Assembly (NCBI RefSeq): GCF_008033115.1
Contig: NZ_CP041203.1
Coordinates: 248,001 to 312,000, forward strand
DNA from: Cellulomonas sp. Y8
GTDB lineage: Bacteria; Actinomycetota; Actinomycetes; Actinomycetales; Cellulomonadaceae
Length of the DNA: 64,000 bases
Reading direction: 5' to 3'
Made by a program: the position numbers and the translations under genes. Shown here in pieces: positions 44,049 to 56,517 of the stretch. Under the pieces are notes generated by a model. The model was not told the DNA's origin, searched no databases, and saw nothing but the letters and a program-made list of their open reading frames with translations. Within the stretch, counting starts at the first letter, position 1. Each line of letters starts with the position of its first letter.

Positions 44049-45068
44049 TCAGACCGACCCGCCGACCCGCCGCCCCTTGCGCGCGTACAGCGCCTCGTCG
44101 GCGCGGGCCAGCGCGTCCCGCACCGGCTCGTCGCCGTCGGCCTGCGCCACGCCGTGGCTCCAGGTCGGGTCGCCGGCGACGTGCCGCAGCCCGACGGCCG
44201 TCACCCAGTCCTCGGCGGCCGCCGCGTCCCGGCCGGCGAGCACCACCGCGAACTCGTCGCCGCCGACCCGGCCGATCAGGTCGTCGTCGGCGAGGCCCGC
44301 CCGCCAGCCGTCCACCAGCCGCACCAGCACCTCGTCGCCCGCCGCGTGCCCGAGCGTGTCGTTCACGACCTTGAAGTCGTCGACGTCCAGGCAGACGACG
44401 GCGGCGGGCCGACCCCGCCGCGCGGCGTCGTGCAGCACCAGGGCGGCGCGCTCGTCGAACGCGGCGCGGGTCAGGGCGCCGGTGAGGTCGTCGGTCGTGG
44501 CCAGCAGCCGCAGCCGCTGCAGCAGGTACGTGACCAGGCCGCTCATCACGACGGTGGTGAGCGCGAGCACCAGCCACGTCGTCAGCGCGAACGGCACGGG
44601 CGACGCGAGCATCGCCAGGCCGAGCACGACGACCACCAGCCCGAGCACCCGGCGCACGGTGCGGGGCTCGCCGAGGAGGGCCGCAGCCTGGCCCGCGACG
44701 ACCAGGCCCAGGCTCGTCGTGACGACCCCCGCGAGGGTCTGGCAGCTCGCGACGAGCACCCCGCCGATCCCCACGGCGGCGACGAGTGCGGCGAGCGGGG
44801 CGCGCGGCCGGTCACGGAGCAGCAGCACCGCGACCGCCAGCAGCGCCAGCGCCGCCGACCCGCCGTACCAGACCTCGACCAGGGTCAGGCGCGACGGCGG
44901 CCAGACCGCGCTGACCAGGCAGAGGACCGCGCAGAGCAGCAGGGCGCCGGCGGTGTGCGAGGCCGCGAGGAACAGGCGTGCGCCGTCTCTCGGGGGGCGG
45001 GTCCGCGCGCGCACGGCCACCCCATCGGCCGCTGGCGGTGTCACCTGACCGGTGGGCGGCCGGACCAC
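44049..45068 (-). CDS. Membrane diguanylate cyclase (GGDEF)
   Basis: Protein of 339 residues that makes cyclic di-GMP. The N-terminal half has about six hydrophobic helices (ALLLCAVLCLVSAVW to VVMSGLVTYLLQRL), a membrane sensor of unknown type. The GGDEF domain begins TTDDLTGALTRAAFDERAAL, with VCLDVDDFKVVNDTLGHAAG and the active site RVGGDEFAVVLAG. The product-inhibition I-site RxxD is not conserved (AxxD in LADDDLIG), so feedback may be absent. The first ~30 residues are uncertain; the start GTG at 45068 could be moved downstream. It lies 61 bases downstream of the Nudix gene. Confidence 0.9.
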   Translation of the reverse strand: MVRPPTGQVTPPAADGVAVRARTRPPRDGARLFLAASHTAGALLLCAVLCLVSAVWPPSRLTLVEVWYGGSAALALLAVAVLLLRDRPRAPLAALVAAVGIGGVLVASCQTLAGVVTTSLGLVVAGQAAALLGEPRTVRRVLGLVVVVLGLAMLASPVPFALTTWLVLALTTVVMSGLVTYLLQRLRLLATTDDLTGALTRAAFDERAALVLHDAARRGRPAAVVCLDVDDFKVVNDTLGHAAGDEVLVRLVDGWRAGLADDDLIGRVGGDEFAVVLAGRDAAAAEDWVTAVGLRHVAGDPTWSHGVAQADGDEPVRDALARADEALYARKGRRVGGSV

Positions 45069-45129
45069 CCGTCCGGGCGAACGGGCGCCGCGCCGGGCGG
45101 GCGGAGGCGCTCCCCGCCCGCCCCGCGCG

Positions 45130-45740
45130 TCAGCCGACCGGGCGCAGCGTCCGCCAGCCGCGGTCCCGCGACGCGGCGGCCGCGAGGATGCCGACCGCGG
45201 CGCTCGGGCTGCGCAGCCGGCCGGCGAGGACCGCCTCGACGGCCTCGTCCAGGGGCACCCACACGGGCACCATCGCGGCCTCCTCGTCCTCCCGGGTGAA
45301 CCGGTCGGCCTCGGGGACCTCGGACAGCCCGCGGGCGAGGTAGACGAGGATGTGCTCGTTCGAGCCGCCCGGGGAGTTCGCGAACTCCGCGAGCAGCGAC
45401 CAGGAGTCCGCGCGGAGGTCGGCCTCCTCCCCCAGCTCGCGGGCGGCGGTGACGTGCGGCGGCTCGCCGTCGACGTCGCGCAGCCCGGCCGGCGGCTCCC
45501 AGAGCTCGGCCCGCACCGGGTGCCGGTACTGCTGGAGCAGCAGCACGCGGTCGTCGTCGTCGAGCGCGATCACCGCGACGGCGCCGGGGTGGTCGACGAA
45601 CTCCCGGACCACCTGCGAGTCGCCCAGGTCCACGGTCTCCGAGACGAGGTCCCAGATCTTCCCGTGGTGCAGGTCCGTGTGCTCCAGCACGGGCCGCACG
45701 GCGGGCCGGTCGGCCGGCCCGCCGTGCGTGTCCTGCGTCG

Positions 45741-45744
<4 letters not shown>
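45130..45744 (-). CDS. Nudix hydrolase, ADP-ribose pyrophosphatase type
   Basis: Nudix enzyme of 204 residues, probably hydrolysing ADP-ribose. The Nudix box reads [20 protein letters not shown], then EADL, close to the actinobacterial ADPRase pattern but with Asp replacing the final Gly (EEADL for EExGU). Flanking marks are [38 protein letters not shown] and [14 protein letters not shown]. The GTG start at 45744 overlaps the pyrG stop (GTGA). The same pyrG-Nudix pairing is seen in mycobacteria. Confidence 0.9.
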
Positions 45745-47435
<1,691 letters not shown>

Positions 47436-47522
47436 GGGATTCCAGTGTACCCGAGACGCGCGGCCCCTGTGCGTCCCACGCCGGTGACCCGCGCCACGGG
47501 CCCGCGGGCGGGCCGCAGTCGG

Positions 47523-47573
47523 GTGGAAGGTTCTGCCGGACACGCCGTCGGCGTGTCCGGCAGAACCTTCCAC
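47523..47573. repeat. Palindromic repeat, copy 3 (perfect 25-base arms)
   Basis: Perfect palindrome: 25-base arms around a central T at 47548, beginning GTGGAAGGTTCTGCCGGACA. It lies 21 bases after the stop of the glycosyltransferase gene and before pyrG, both on the minus strand. Of the three copies it shares the GTGGAAGGTT outer stem and GACACGCCGTCGGCGTGTC inner hairpin with copy 1. Probably the terminator of the long operon. Confidence 0.85.
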
Positions 47574-47593
47574 TCCCGGTCGTTCCCCGCGCC

Positions 47594-48685
47594 TCAGGAG
47601 GTGTAGGCCGCGTCCAGCTGGGTCAGGACGTCGGCGATCCCCGGGAGGGTCGCCGCGCGGGCCCGGGCCGCCTCGCCGAGCGACGCCCGGCGCGCGTCGT
47701 CGGCCAGCACCGCGGTCAGCGCCTCCGCGAACGCCGCGGCGTCCCCGACGGGCACGAGCACCGCCGCGTCCCCTGTGACCTCGCGGGTGCCGCCCGCGTC
47801 GGTCACGACGAGCGCCGCGCCCAGCGCCAGCGCCTCCTGGACGGCCAGCGGCTGGCCCTCCCACACGGCGGTCGAGGCGACCACGTCCGCGGCCGCGAGC
47901 AGGTCGGCGACGTCCTCGCGACGGCCCAGCAGGTCGACGGGCGCCTCCGCCTCGGCCGCCCGCGCGCGCAGCCCGTCGAGCAGGGGGCCGTCCCCCGCCA
48001 CGACCCAGCGCAGCCCGGGCCGGGTCCGTCCCGCGGCGGCCGCGGCGTCCACGAGGGTGTCCAGGCCCTTCTGCGGGGCGAGCCGGGCCACGGTGACGAC
48101 CAGGTCCTCCCCCGGCGCGACGCCGAGACCCGCGCGGACGGCGTCCCGGTCGCGCGAAGGGGCGCGGAGCGCGGGGGCCGGCACCAGGGCGCGCTCGGCC
48201 CGGCGGGCGCCCTGCGCCCGCGCCAGCTCGACGAGGTCGCCGGACACGCCGAGCACCACGTCGGCGCCGCGCGCGACCACCCGGCCGAGCACCGCCGACA
48301 CGGTCCGGATCGCGCGGCCGCCGACAGGCAGGTTGTGCAGCGTGACCACCACCCGCGGCCGCGACCCGCCGGGGTGCGGCCGCCCGCGGACCGCCAGCAC
48401 CGCGAGCGCGCCCGCGCGCAGCCCGTGGGCGTGCACCGCGTCGGCGTCCCGCGCCAGCTCGGCCAGCCGGGCGACGGCCCGCGCGTCGGAGGCGTGCGGG
48501 CGGTCGGCGATCTCGACCGCCGCGAAGCCCACGCCCTCGCCCGCGGCCACGGTCGGCGCCAGCGACGAGGGGCCCGCGACCAGGACGCGGTCGCCGGCCG
48601 CCGCCAGGGCGGTCGACACCTGCGCGACGTGGCGGGCGACACCGCCCGCGCTCGAGCCCAGCACCTGCAGCACGCGTCGGGTCAT
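47594..48685 (-). CDS. GT4 family glycosyltransferase
   Basis: Glycosyltransferase of 363 residues with the GT-B fold of family 4. The N-terminus [20 protein letters not shown] contains the GG acceptor loop. Then come [17 protein letters not shown] and [13 protein letters not shown], the donor domain [20 protein letters not shown], and the E-x7-E motif [20 protein letters not shown]. The donor sugar cannot be told. It follows murJ with an ATGA overlap, and both follow a MraY/WecA-like gene, so the product is probably a lipid-linked glycan precursor (inference). Confidence 0.87.
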   Translation of the reverse strand: MTRRVLQVLGSSAGGVARHVAQVSTALAAAGDRVLVAGPSSLAPTVAAGEGVGFAAVEIADRPHASDARAVARLAELARDADAVHAHGLRAGALAVLAVRGRPHPGGSRPRVVVTLHNLPVGGRAIRTVSAVLGRVVARGADVVLGVSGDLVELARAQGARRAERALVPAPALRAPSRDRDAVRAGLGVAPGEDLVVTVARLAPQKGLDTLVDAAAAAGRTRPGLRWVVAGDGPLLDGLRARAAEAEAPVDLLGRREDVADLLAAADVVASTAVWEGQPLAVQEALALGAALVVTDAGGTREVTGDAAVLVPVGDAAAFAEALTAVLADDARRASLGEAARARAATLPGIADVLTQLDAAYTS

Positions 48686-50557
48686 CGGCCCGCCTCCCGG
48701 GGGTCGTCCGGCCCGGGGGCCGCGGGTCCGGCGCCGGGCGCCGGGGTGGTCGTGGGGGTGGCGGTCGTCGCGGGGGCCGCGTGGGTGCCGGCGGACGCAG
48801 GGCCGCCGGCGGATGCCGCCGTGCCGGGCGACGCCGCCGGCGGGCGCGCCCGGGTCCGTGCCGGGGACGAGCGCGTCCGCGGCGGGCCCCTCGGCCGGGC
48901 CGTCGCCCACCGCGCCGCCGCCGACGGCGCCCGCCCCGCGCCGCAGCAGCCCGGTCAGGGTCGCCCGGTCGAGCACGGCGACCGCGCCCACGACCAGGAC
49001 GACGACCACGGCCGCCCCGCCCGCCGCAGCGGCCACCGCGCCGGGCACGCCCTCGGCGAGCGCCTGCACCGCGTCGACGACCCACCGGCCGGCGACGCCG
49101 GCGACCGCTCCGGCGGCGACCAGCACCGTAAGCGTCCGCGTCAGCCCCGCCACGGCCTCCGCCCCCGCGGCCGCCCGCAGCACGGCGAGCAGGGCCACCC
49201 CGGCCACGACCATCCCGATCGTGTTGCCGAGCGACAGCGCGTGCAGAGTCGCGGCGGCGTCGCGGCCGCCCGGCACCAGCACCAGGCACGCGACCCAGGA
49301 CGCGAGCGCGACGGTGACCCAGCCGGCGCTGGCGGCCAGCACCGCGAGGCGCCCTCGCTCCAGCGCGTAGAGCGCCCGGGACACGTGGAACACCAGCGCG
49401 AAGCCCAGCAGCCCGGGCGCGACCAGCGTCAGCGCGTCGGCCACCGAGGCGATGAGGGCGGTGTTGCCGCGCCCGATCGCCCGGAACACCGCGGTGGCCG
49501 CCGGGGCGACCGCGGCCAGCATCGCCGCGCCGGCCGCGCCGGCGACGAGCACGCCCCGCGTCGACACCGCCGCGAGCGGCGCGTAGCCGGACCGGCCCGG
49601 GCGCTGCGCCGCGGCGGCGAGCCGAGGGAACGTGCTGGTCGCCAGCGGCACCGCGAGCACCGCGTACGGCAGCAGGTAGGTCGGCTGCACCATCGTCTGC
49701 CACGCCGAGAGCGAGCCCTTCCCGCCGTAGGTCTGGGCGAGCGTGATCGTGACGAGCACGGCCGCCTGCTGGGCGACCAGCGCGCCGATCCCCGCCAGCG
49801 CCAGCCCGCGCGCCCGGGCGGCCACGCCCTCGGGGAACCGCAGGGCCGGCCGCAGCCGCACGCCGGACCGCCAGACCGGGACGAGCTGGGACAGGCCCAT
49901 CGCGGCCACGCCCGCGGTCGTCCCCCAGGCGAGCAGCGCCGCGGCCCCGTCGGGCAGCACCGCCGCCTCCTCGGCCCCGCGCGGCACCCCCGCGTCGGCG
50001 AGCAGCCAGCCGTACCCGGCGTACGCGCCGATCACGACGAGGCTCGACAGCACCGGCGCGAACGCCGGCCAGAAGAACTTCCGCTGCGCCTGCAGCACGC
50101 CGGACAGCACCACGGCGAGCCCGTACAGCGGGAGCTGGACCGCGAACACCCGGATGAAGAACGTGACGAGGTCCCGCTCGACCGCGGTGTCGACCTTCGA
50201 GAGCGCGGACAGCGGCTCGGCGGCCACGGCGAGGACGGCGCCGATGAGCACCAGGCCCCCGAGCGTCCAACCGAGCATCCCCGACGCGATCCGGGACACG
50301 TCGTCCCGCATCCCGCGCGCCAGCGGACCGGCGATGACCGGGATGAGCGCGCCCGCGAGAGCCCCGCCCGCGGCCACCTCGAACAGCACGTTCGGCAGTG
50401 TGTTCGCCCAGTTGTAGGCGTCGCCGACGTCGGTGAGGCCGACCGCGTTGTTGAAGACCAGCGTCCGCGCGAAGCCCAGCAGCCGGCTGACGACCGTCAC
50501 GGCCGAGATCAGGGCCGCGGCGCCCGCCAGACCGGACAGGACGGCCCGGCGGCTCAC
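48682..50557 (-). CDS. murJ: MurJ-type lipid II flippase (C-terminal frameshift)
   Basis: MurJ/MviN-family flippase of ~624 residues, which moves lipid-linked cell-wall precursors across the membrane. It has about 14 helices, with [20 protein letters not shown] and [20 protein letters not shown] at the start and further MurJ blocks such as [20 protein letters not shown]. The low-complexity tail reads [18 protein letters not shown] in the given frame and runs into the glycosyltransferase. With one base removed near 48830-48853 the tail becomes Ala/Pro/Thr-rich ([17 protein letters not shown]) and ends in TGA overlapping the next ATG. An extra base is likely. The GTG start overlaps the upstream gene (GTGA). 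Confidence 0.88.
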
Positions 50558-51510
50558 CGCCCGGGCACCTCGCCCGAGGGGGCGCCGTCGCCCGGCGACC
50601 CGCCGGGCGAGCCCGGCGCGTCCGTCCCCGCAGCCCCCGGCACGTGCGCCGGTCGCCGGCCCCACGCGTCGAGCTCGCGCAGCACCGGGGTGCGGGCGAT
50701 CACCTGCGTGAACGACACCTTCTCCGAGACCACCGTGAGCGCCACGACGCCCGCGAGCAGCGCGAGCCGCACCGGCCGCGAGCAGCCCTGCACCGCGACG
50801 GTGCCGAGGACCGCGCCGACCGCGTTCGCGCCGGAGTCGCCGAGCATGTCCCGCTCGGCCAGGTCGTCGGGCAGCTCGGCGGCGGCGGCGCCCAGCACCG
50901 CGGCGGCCGGGCCACCGCCGCGCCCGCCGAGCACGCCGGCCGGCGCTGCGGCGATCGCGGCGGCCTTGAGGGCGCGCCCCGGGCGCAGGTCGAGCAGGTT
51001 GACCAGGTTGGCGCTGGCCGCGATCAGCGCGCCGTCGACCGCGACGTCCGCGAGCCGGACGGCAGCGGCTGCGCCGCGCCCCCCGGGCAGCCGGTCGTGC
51101 GGCCGGCTCAGCGCGGCGGCGAGCAGCGCGCCCGCCCCGATGCCGAGCACCTTGAGGCCGCCGGTCGTGACCTCGCCGCGGGCCAGCGCGCCGAGGTGGC
51201 CGCGCAGGCCCTTGCGGACGGCGCCCTCGCGGTCCTCGGTGAGGTCGTCGACCAGGCCGAACGCCGTGGCGCTCGTGGTCGCCACGGCCAGCGCCGCGCC
51301 GTCCCGGGCGGACGGGGCGCCGACCAGGCCGCCGACGAGCACGCCCGCCGCGACCGCGGGGCCGCCGAGCAGGCTCACCGGCTCGCCGCGGTGGTTGGTG
51401 CGCTCCCAGAGGCGCGCGCCGCCCGGCGGCTCGTCGTCCAGCAGCCCGCGGACGACGGTCGTGCTCACGCGCGCCGCGACGGCGGCGGCGATCCGGCGCG
51501 CGACGCTCAC
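50554..51510 (-). CDS. MraY/WecA-like polyprenyl-phosphate glycosyl-1-phosphate transferase
   Basis: Membrane enzyme of 318 residues resembling the polyprenyl-phosphate N-acetylhexosamine-1-phosphate transferase family. Multiple helices are present; the Asp-rich motif appears as [20 protein letters not shown], the second motif as [18 protein letters not shown], and a third as [20 protein letters not shown]. The NxxNxxDGxxGL consensus is altered (DLRPGR), so the reaction is uncertain. It is Ala/Gly-rich with a Pro/Gly-rich C-terminal tail. It overlaps steB upstream and murJ downstream by four bases each. Confidence 0.75.
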   Translation of the reverse strand: MSVARRIAAAVAARVSTTVVRGLLDDEPPGGARLWERTNHRGEPVSLLGGPAVAAGVLVGGLVGAPSARDGAALAVATTSATAFGLVDDLTEDREGAVRKGLRGHLGALARGEVTTGGLKVLGIGAGALLAAALSRPHDRLPGGRGAAAAVRLADVAVDGALIAASANLVNLLDLRPGRALKAAAIAAAPAGVLGGRGGGPAAAVLGAAAAELPDDLAERDMLGDSGANAVGAVLGTVAVQGCSRPVRLALLAGVVALTVVSEKVSFTQVIARTPVLRELDAWGRRPAHVPGAAGTDAPGSPGGSPGDGAPSGEVPGR

Positions 51511-52589
51511 CCCTGCGCCCCGGCGTCGCCCGCACCGGCGTCGCCGGCGCCCGCGTCGCCCGCGCCCGCGTCACCCGCGCCCGCGTCCCCGGTCGCGACC
51601 GGCGTGCGGTCCGGCGGGGTCAGCGTCGTCGCGCTGGGCACCGTCGTCAGGTCGCCCCCGCGGCCGTAGTGGCCGTTCGTGCCGCCGATCCGCGCGTTCA
51701 GCGCGAGCGGCACGGACACCTGCCCGGCGGACGTGTCGCCGTCGCTCACGGTGGTGAGCGCCTCGGCGGCGGAGTCGTCGCCGAGGATCGTGGCGACCAG
51801 CGTGCCGTCCGTGACCGGGCCGTCCACGACGACCGCGCCCTCGGAGCGGGTCTGCGCGACCCGGGCGAGCGCGATCTGCGACTGCAGCACGGCGGCGGCC
51901 TCGTCGGCGTCCGGCGTCGCGTCGGTGGCGACGGCGTCGGGCGCGACGGTCGGGGCGACGAGCACGACCGCGTCGGCCGGCTGGGTGATCTCGCCCTCGA
52001 CGGTCACGAGCGGCGAGTCGCCGGACGTCATGAACTCCAGGAGCGTCGCCGCGTCCGCGCTCAGCGCGTCGGGGTTGGCGGCGTCGGCGCCGGTGAGGCC
52101 CTGGACCAGCGCCTCGGACAGCGAGGTGTCCGCGGTGGCGTCGTCCGCGGGCTGCGGGTCGAGGTAGCTCGAGATGTTCCCGACCAGCGCCTGGCGGAAC
52201 GACCGCAGGTCGGTGGACGACCAGGCCTCGTTCAGCGCCACGTTCGCGCTGACGGTGGCGCCGGCGTCGGTCAGCTGGCCCTCGATCGCGGTCAGCGCGT
52301 CGCCGTCGACCGTGCCGAGCGCGACCACGGCCACGCGGCGGTCCGCGAGCGTGCCGGCGACGAGCTCGGCGCCCGCGGCCTCGACGAAGGCGTCGCTCGC
52401 GGCCAGGTCCGACCCGGCGTCGTCGAGGTCGGAGCGCAGCTGGTCCCGCTCGCTCCGCAGCTGGTCCACCTGCCCCGTGAGGGTGTTGCCGATCGTCTCC
52501 TCGAGCGGGCCGGCGCCGAGGGCGATGCCCACCGCCAGCGCGAGGAACACCGAGATCAGCGAGACGAGGTGGTACCGGAAGTCGATCAC
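51507..52589 (-). CDS. steB: SteB/MctB-like membrane protein
   Basis: Protein of 360 residues like mycobacterial MctB (Rv1698) and corynebacterial SteB. One N-terminal helix (YHLVSLISVFLALAVGIALG, ~6-25) is followed by a coiled coil (EETIGNTLTGQVDQLRSERD, to ~60) and a periplasmic or extracytoplasmic domain. The reported roles are copper resistance (MctB, channel-like) and cell division/envelope integrity (SteB). The C-terminus carries five GDAGA repeats. The ATG at 52589 is the natural start. steA lies 73 bases upstream. Confidence 0.87.
   Translation of the reverse strand: MIDFRYHLVSLISVFLALAVGIALGAGPLEETIGNTLTGQVDQLRSERDQLRSDLDDAGSDLAASDAFVEAAGAELVAGTLADRRVAVVALGTVDGDALTAIEGQLTDAGATVSANVALNEAWSSTDLRSFRQALVGNISSYLDPQPADDATADTSLSEALVQGLTGADAANPDALSADAATLLEFMTSGDSPLVTVEGEITQPADAVVLVAPTVAPDAVATDATPDADEAAAVLQSQIALARVAQTRSEGAVVVDGPVTDGTLVATILGDDSAAEALTTVSDGDTSAGQVSVPLALNARIGGTNGHYGRGGDLTTVPSATTLTPPDRTPVATGDAGAGDAGAGDAGAGDAGAGDAGAQG
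51519..51593. repeat. Tandem 15-base repeat encoding GDAGA in SteB
   Basis: About five 15-base units (GCGTCGCCCGCGCCC-like on the plus strand) encode GDAGA repeats at the SteB C-terminus. Copy number probably varies between strains by slippage. Confidence 0.6.
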
Positions 52590-52662
52590 AGCGGGAGCTC
52601 TCGATCAGGTGCCGACGCGAGCGCGGCACGGGAGGGGGCGAGTCGGGGCGTGCCGGCGGGCG

Positions 52663-53853
52663 TCATGACGACCCGCCGAACAGCGACCCGAGCCAGTAGA
52701 CGAAGTCGTCCCAGCGCGCCGCGGTCAGCCCGATGAGGGTCTGGCCCGCCGTCGTCGAGGCCAGGGCCACGCCGAGCGCGAGCAGACCCGCGAGGACGAG
52801 CAGCGTCAGCTGCAGGTTGGAGATCCGGTTCCGGTAGAGCCGGGACACGCCCTTGGCGTCGACCAGCTTGCTGCCGACCCGGAGCCGGGTGAGGAACGTG
52901 GAGGCCATGCCGGAGCGGCCCTTGTCCAGGAACTCGACGAGGGTGGCGTGCGTGCCGACCGCGACGATGAGCTCGGCGCCCTTGTCGTCGGCCAGCAGCA
53001 TCGCGACGTCCTCGCTCGTGCCCGTCGCCGGGAACACGATGTGCGGCACGCCGAGCTGGTCGACGCGGGCGAGGCCCGGCGCGCGGCCGTCGCGGTAGGC
53101 GTGCACGACGATCTCCGCGCCGCAGCGCAGCGCGCGGTCGGACACCGAGTCCATGTCGCCGACGATCATGTCGGGCGTCCAGCCGGCCTCGAGGATCGCG
53201 TCCGCGCCGCCGTCCACGCCGACGAGCACCGGGCGGTACTCGCGGATGTACGGCCGCAGCGTGACCAGGTCCTCCTTGTAGTGGTACCCGCGGACCACGA
53301 TGAGCACCTGGCGGCCCTCGATCGTCGTCGTGATGTCCGGGACGCCCACGCCGTCGAGCAGCAGGTCGCGCTCCCGGCGCAGGTAGTCCATGGTGTTCGC
53401 GGCGAACGACTCGAGCTGGACGGACAGGCCCTCGCGCGCGGCCGCCTGGTCGGTGGCCACCGTCTGCTCGGTCTGCACCGTGCCCTCGGCGACCAGCTTG
53501 TCGCCGTCGTACACGGCACCGTTCTCGACGCGCAGCGTGCGGCCCTCGCGGAGGGTCATCACGTCGGGTCCGAGGTCGTCGACGAGCGGGATGCCGGCGG
53601 ACACCAGGATGTCCGGGCCGAGGTTCGGGTAGCGGCCCGACGTCGAGCGCGCGGCGTTGAGCACCGCGGCGGGCTTGCAGGCGGCGAGCGCCTCGGCCGA
53701 CACCCGGTCGATGTCGACGTGGTCGATCACGGCGATCTCACCCGGACGCAGGCGCTTGGTCAGCGACTTGGTGCGGGGGTCGACCCGGGCGGGGCCGACG
53801 AGCTCGCCCCCGGGGGACGCGGCGGAGCGCTTACGCGAGGGCAGGAGTTTCAT
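52663..53853 (-). CDS. steA: SteA-like cytokinetic/thiamin-pyrophosphokinase-fold protein
   Basis: Protein of 396 residues matching SteA (Rv1697-like). The N-terminal part (~20-190; LRPGEIAVIDHVDIDRVSAE, AARSTSGRYPNLGPDILVSA) is followed by a thiamin pyrophosphokinase-like catalytic fold (LVGVDGGADAILEAGWTPDM, IVGDMDSVSDRALRCGAEIV, GTSEDVAMLL). The C-terminus ends in a transmembrane helix (LTLLVLAGLLALGVALA) and a short tail. SteA/SteB act in cell separation in corynebacteria (family knowledge). It follows recN by six bases on the same strand. Confidence 0.88.
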   Translation of the reverse strand: MKLLPSRKRSAASPGGELVGPARVDPRTKSLTKRLRPGEIAVIDHVDIDRVSAEALAACKPAAVLNAARSTSGRYPNLGPDILVSAGIPLVDDLGPDVMTLREGRTLRVENGAVYDGDKLVAEGTVQTEQTVATDQAAAREGLSVQLESFAANTMDYLRRERDLLLDGVGVPDITTTIEGRQVLIVVRGYHYKEDLVTLRPYIREYRPVLVGVDGGADAILEAGWTPDMIVGDMDSVSDRALRCGAEIVVHAYRDGRAPGLARVDQLGVPHIVFPATGTSEDVAMLLADDKGAELIVAVGTHATLVEFLDKGRSGMASTFLTRLRVGSKLVDAKGVSRLYRNRISNLQLTLLVLAGLLALGVALASTTAGQTLIGLTAARWDDFVYWLGSLFGGSS

Positions 53854-53859
53854 CGCCGT

Positions 53860-55590
<1,731 letters not shown>

Positions 55591-55605
55591 GCGCGCGTCC
55601 GCTCC

Positions 55606-56517
55606 TCAGTCCTCGTCGGCCGGCGCGCGGGTGGCGCCGGTCCGGTCGCGCGCCGGGGTGTCGGTCGCGCGCCCCCGCCATCCGACCACGGGGAGCGCGA
55701 ACTTGTTCACCAGCCGGTCCGTGAACGGCGCCGGCGTCAGCCGGGCCAGCCTGACCGGGACCGGCGACCGGCGCACCTCGACGCGGGAGCCCGCCGGCAC
55801 CTCGATCCGTCGGCGGCCGTCGCACACCAGCACCGCCGGCGACGGCGACCGGGTCAGCACCTCGACCGCGATCACGCTGCGCGGGCCGACGACCAGCGGG
55901 CGCGCGAACAGGGCGTGCGCCGACAGCGGCACGACGATCAGGCTGTCGACCTCCGGCCAGACCACGGGCCCCCCGGCCGAGAACGCGTGCGCGGTCGAGC
56001 CGGTGGACGTCGCCAGCACGACGCCGTCGCAGCCGAAACTCGACAGCGGGCGGTCGTCCACCTCGAGCACGACCTCGACCATGCGGGCCGGCTCCGCCTT
56101 CTCCAGCGCGGCCTCGTTGAGCGCCCAGCCCGTCACCGGGTCGCGGCGGCCGGGCACCTGGACCTGCACCTGCAGCGTCGTGCGCTCCTCGACGGTGTAG
56201 TCCCCCGCCGCGATCCGGCGCACCGCCTCCTTGATGTCGTCCCGCTCGCTCTCCGCGAGGAACCCGACGTGGCCCAAGTTGATGCCGAGCAGCGGGACGC
56301 CGCCGCCGCGCGCGAGCTCCGCGGCGCGCAGGATCGTGCCGTCGCCGCCGAGGATCATGGCCAGCTCGATGTCGTGGAACGCCATGCCGGGGACGTCCTC
56401 GCCCGCGAGCACGGGCGTGAAGCCGGCGGCCTCCAGCGCGGCGGCGGCCTCCTCGGTGGCCGTGACGGCCTCCGCCCGGCCGCTGTGCGTGACGACCAGG
56501 ACCCGCCTGCTGGTCAT
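55606..56517 (-). CDS. nadK: NAD kinase
   Basis: NAD kinase of 303 residues, making NADP from NAD with ATP or polyphosphate. The GGDGT motif is ILGGDGTILRAAEL near residue 55; the NE motif is GWALNEAALEK; the substrate-binding loop is TGSTAHAFSAGGPVV. The C-terminus is Arg-rich with a disordered tail (~30 residues). The ATG at 56517 overlaps the tlyA stop by four bases (ATGA). In the same order as mycobacterial tlyA-ppnK-recN. Confidence 0.95.
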   Translation of the reverse strand: MTSRRVLVVTHSGRAEAVTATEEAAAALEAAGFTPVLAGEDVPGMAFHDIELAMILGGDGTILRAAELARGGGVPLLGINLGHVGFLAESERDDIKEAVRRIAAGDYTVEERTTLQVQVQVPGRRDPVTGWALNEAALEKAEPARMVEVVLEVDDRPLSSFGCDGVVLATSTGSTAHAFSAGGPVVWPEVDSLIVVPLSAHALFARPLVVGPRSVIAVEVLTRSPSPAVLVCDGRRRIEVPAGSRVEVRRSPVPVRLARLTPAPFTDRLVNKFALPVVGWRGRATDTPARDRTGATRAPADED

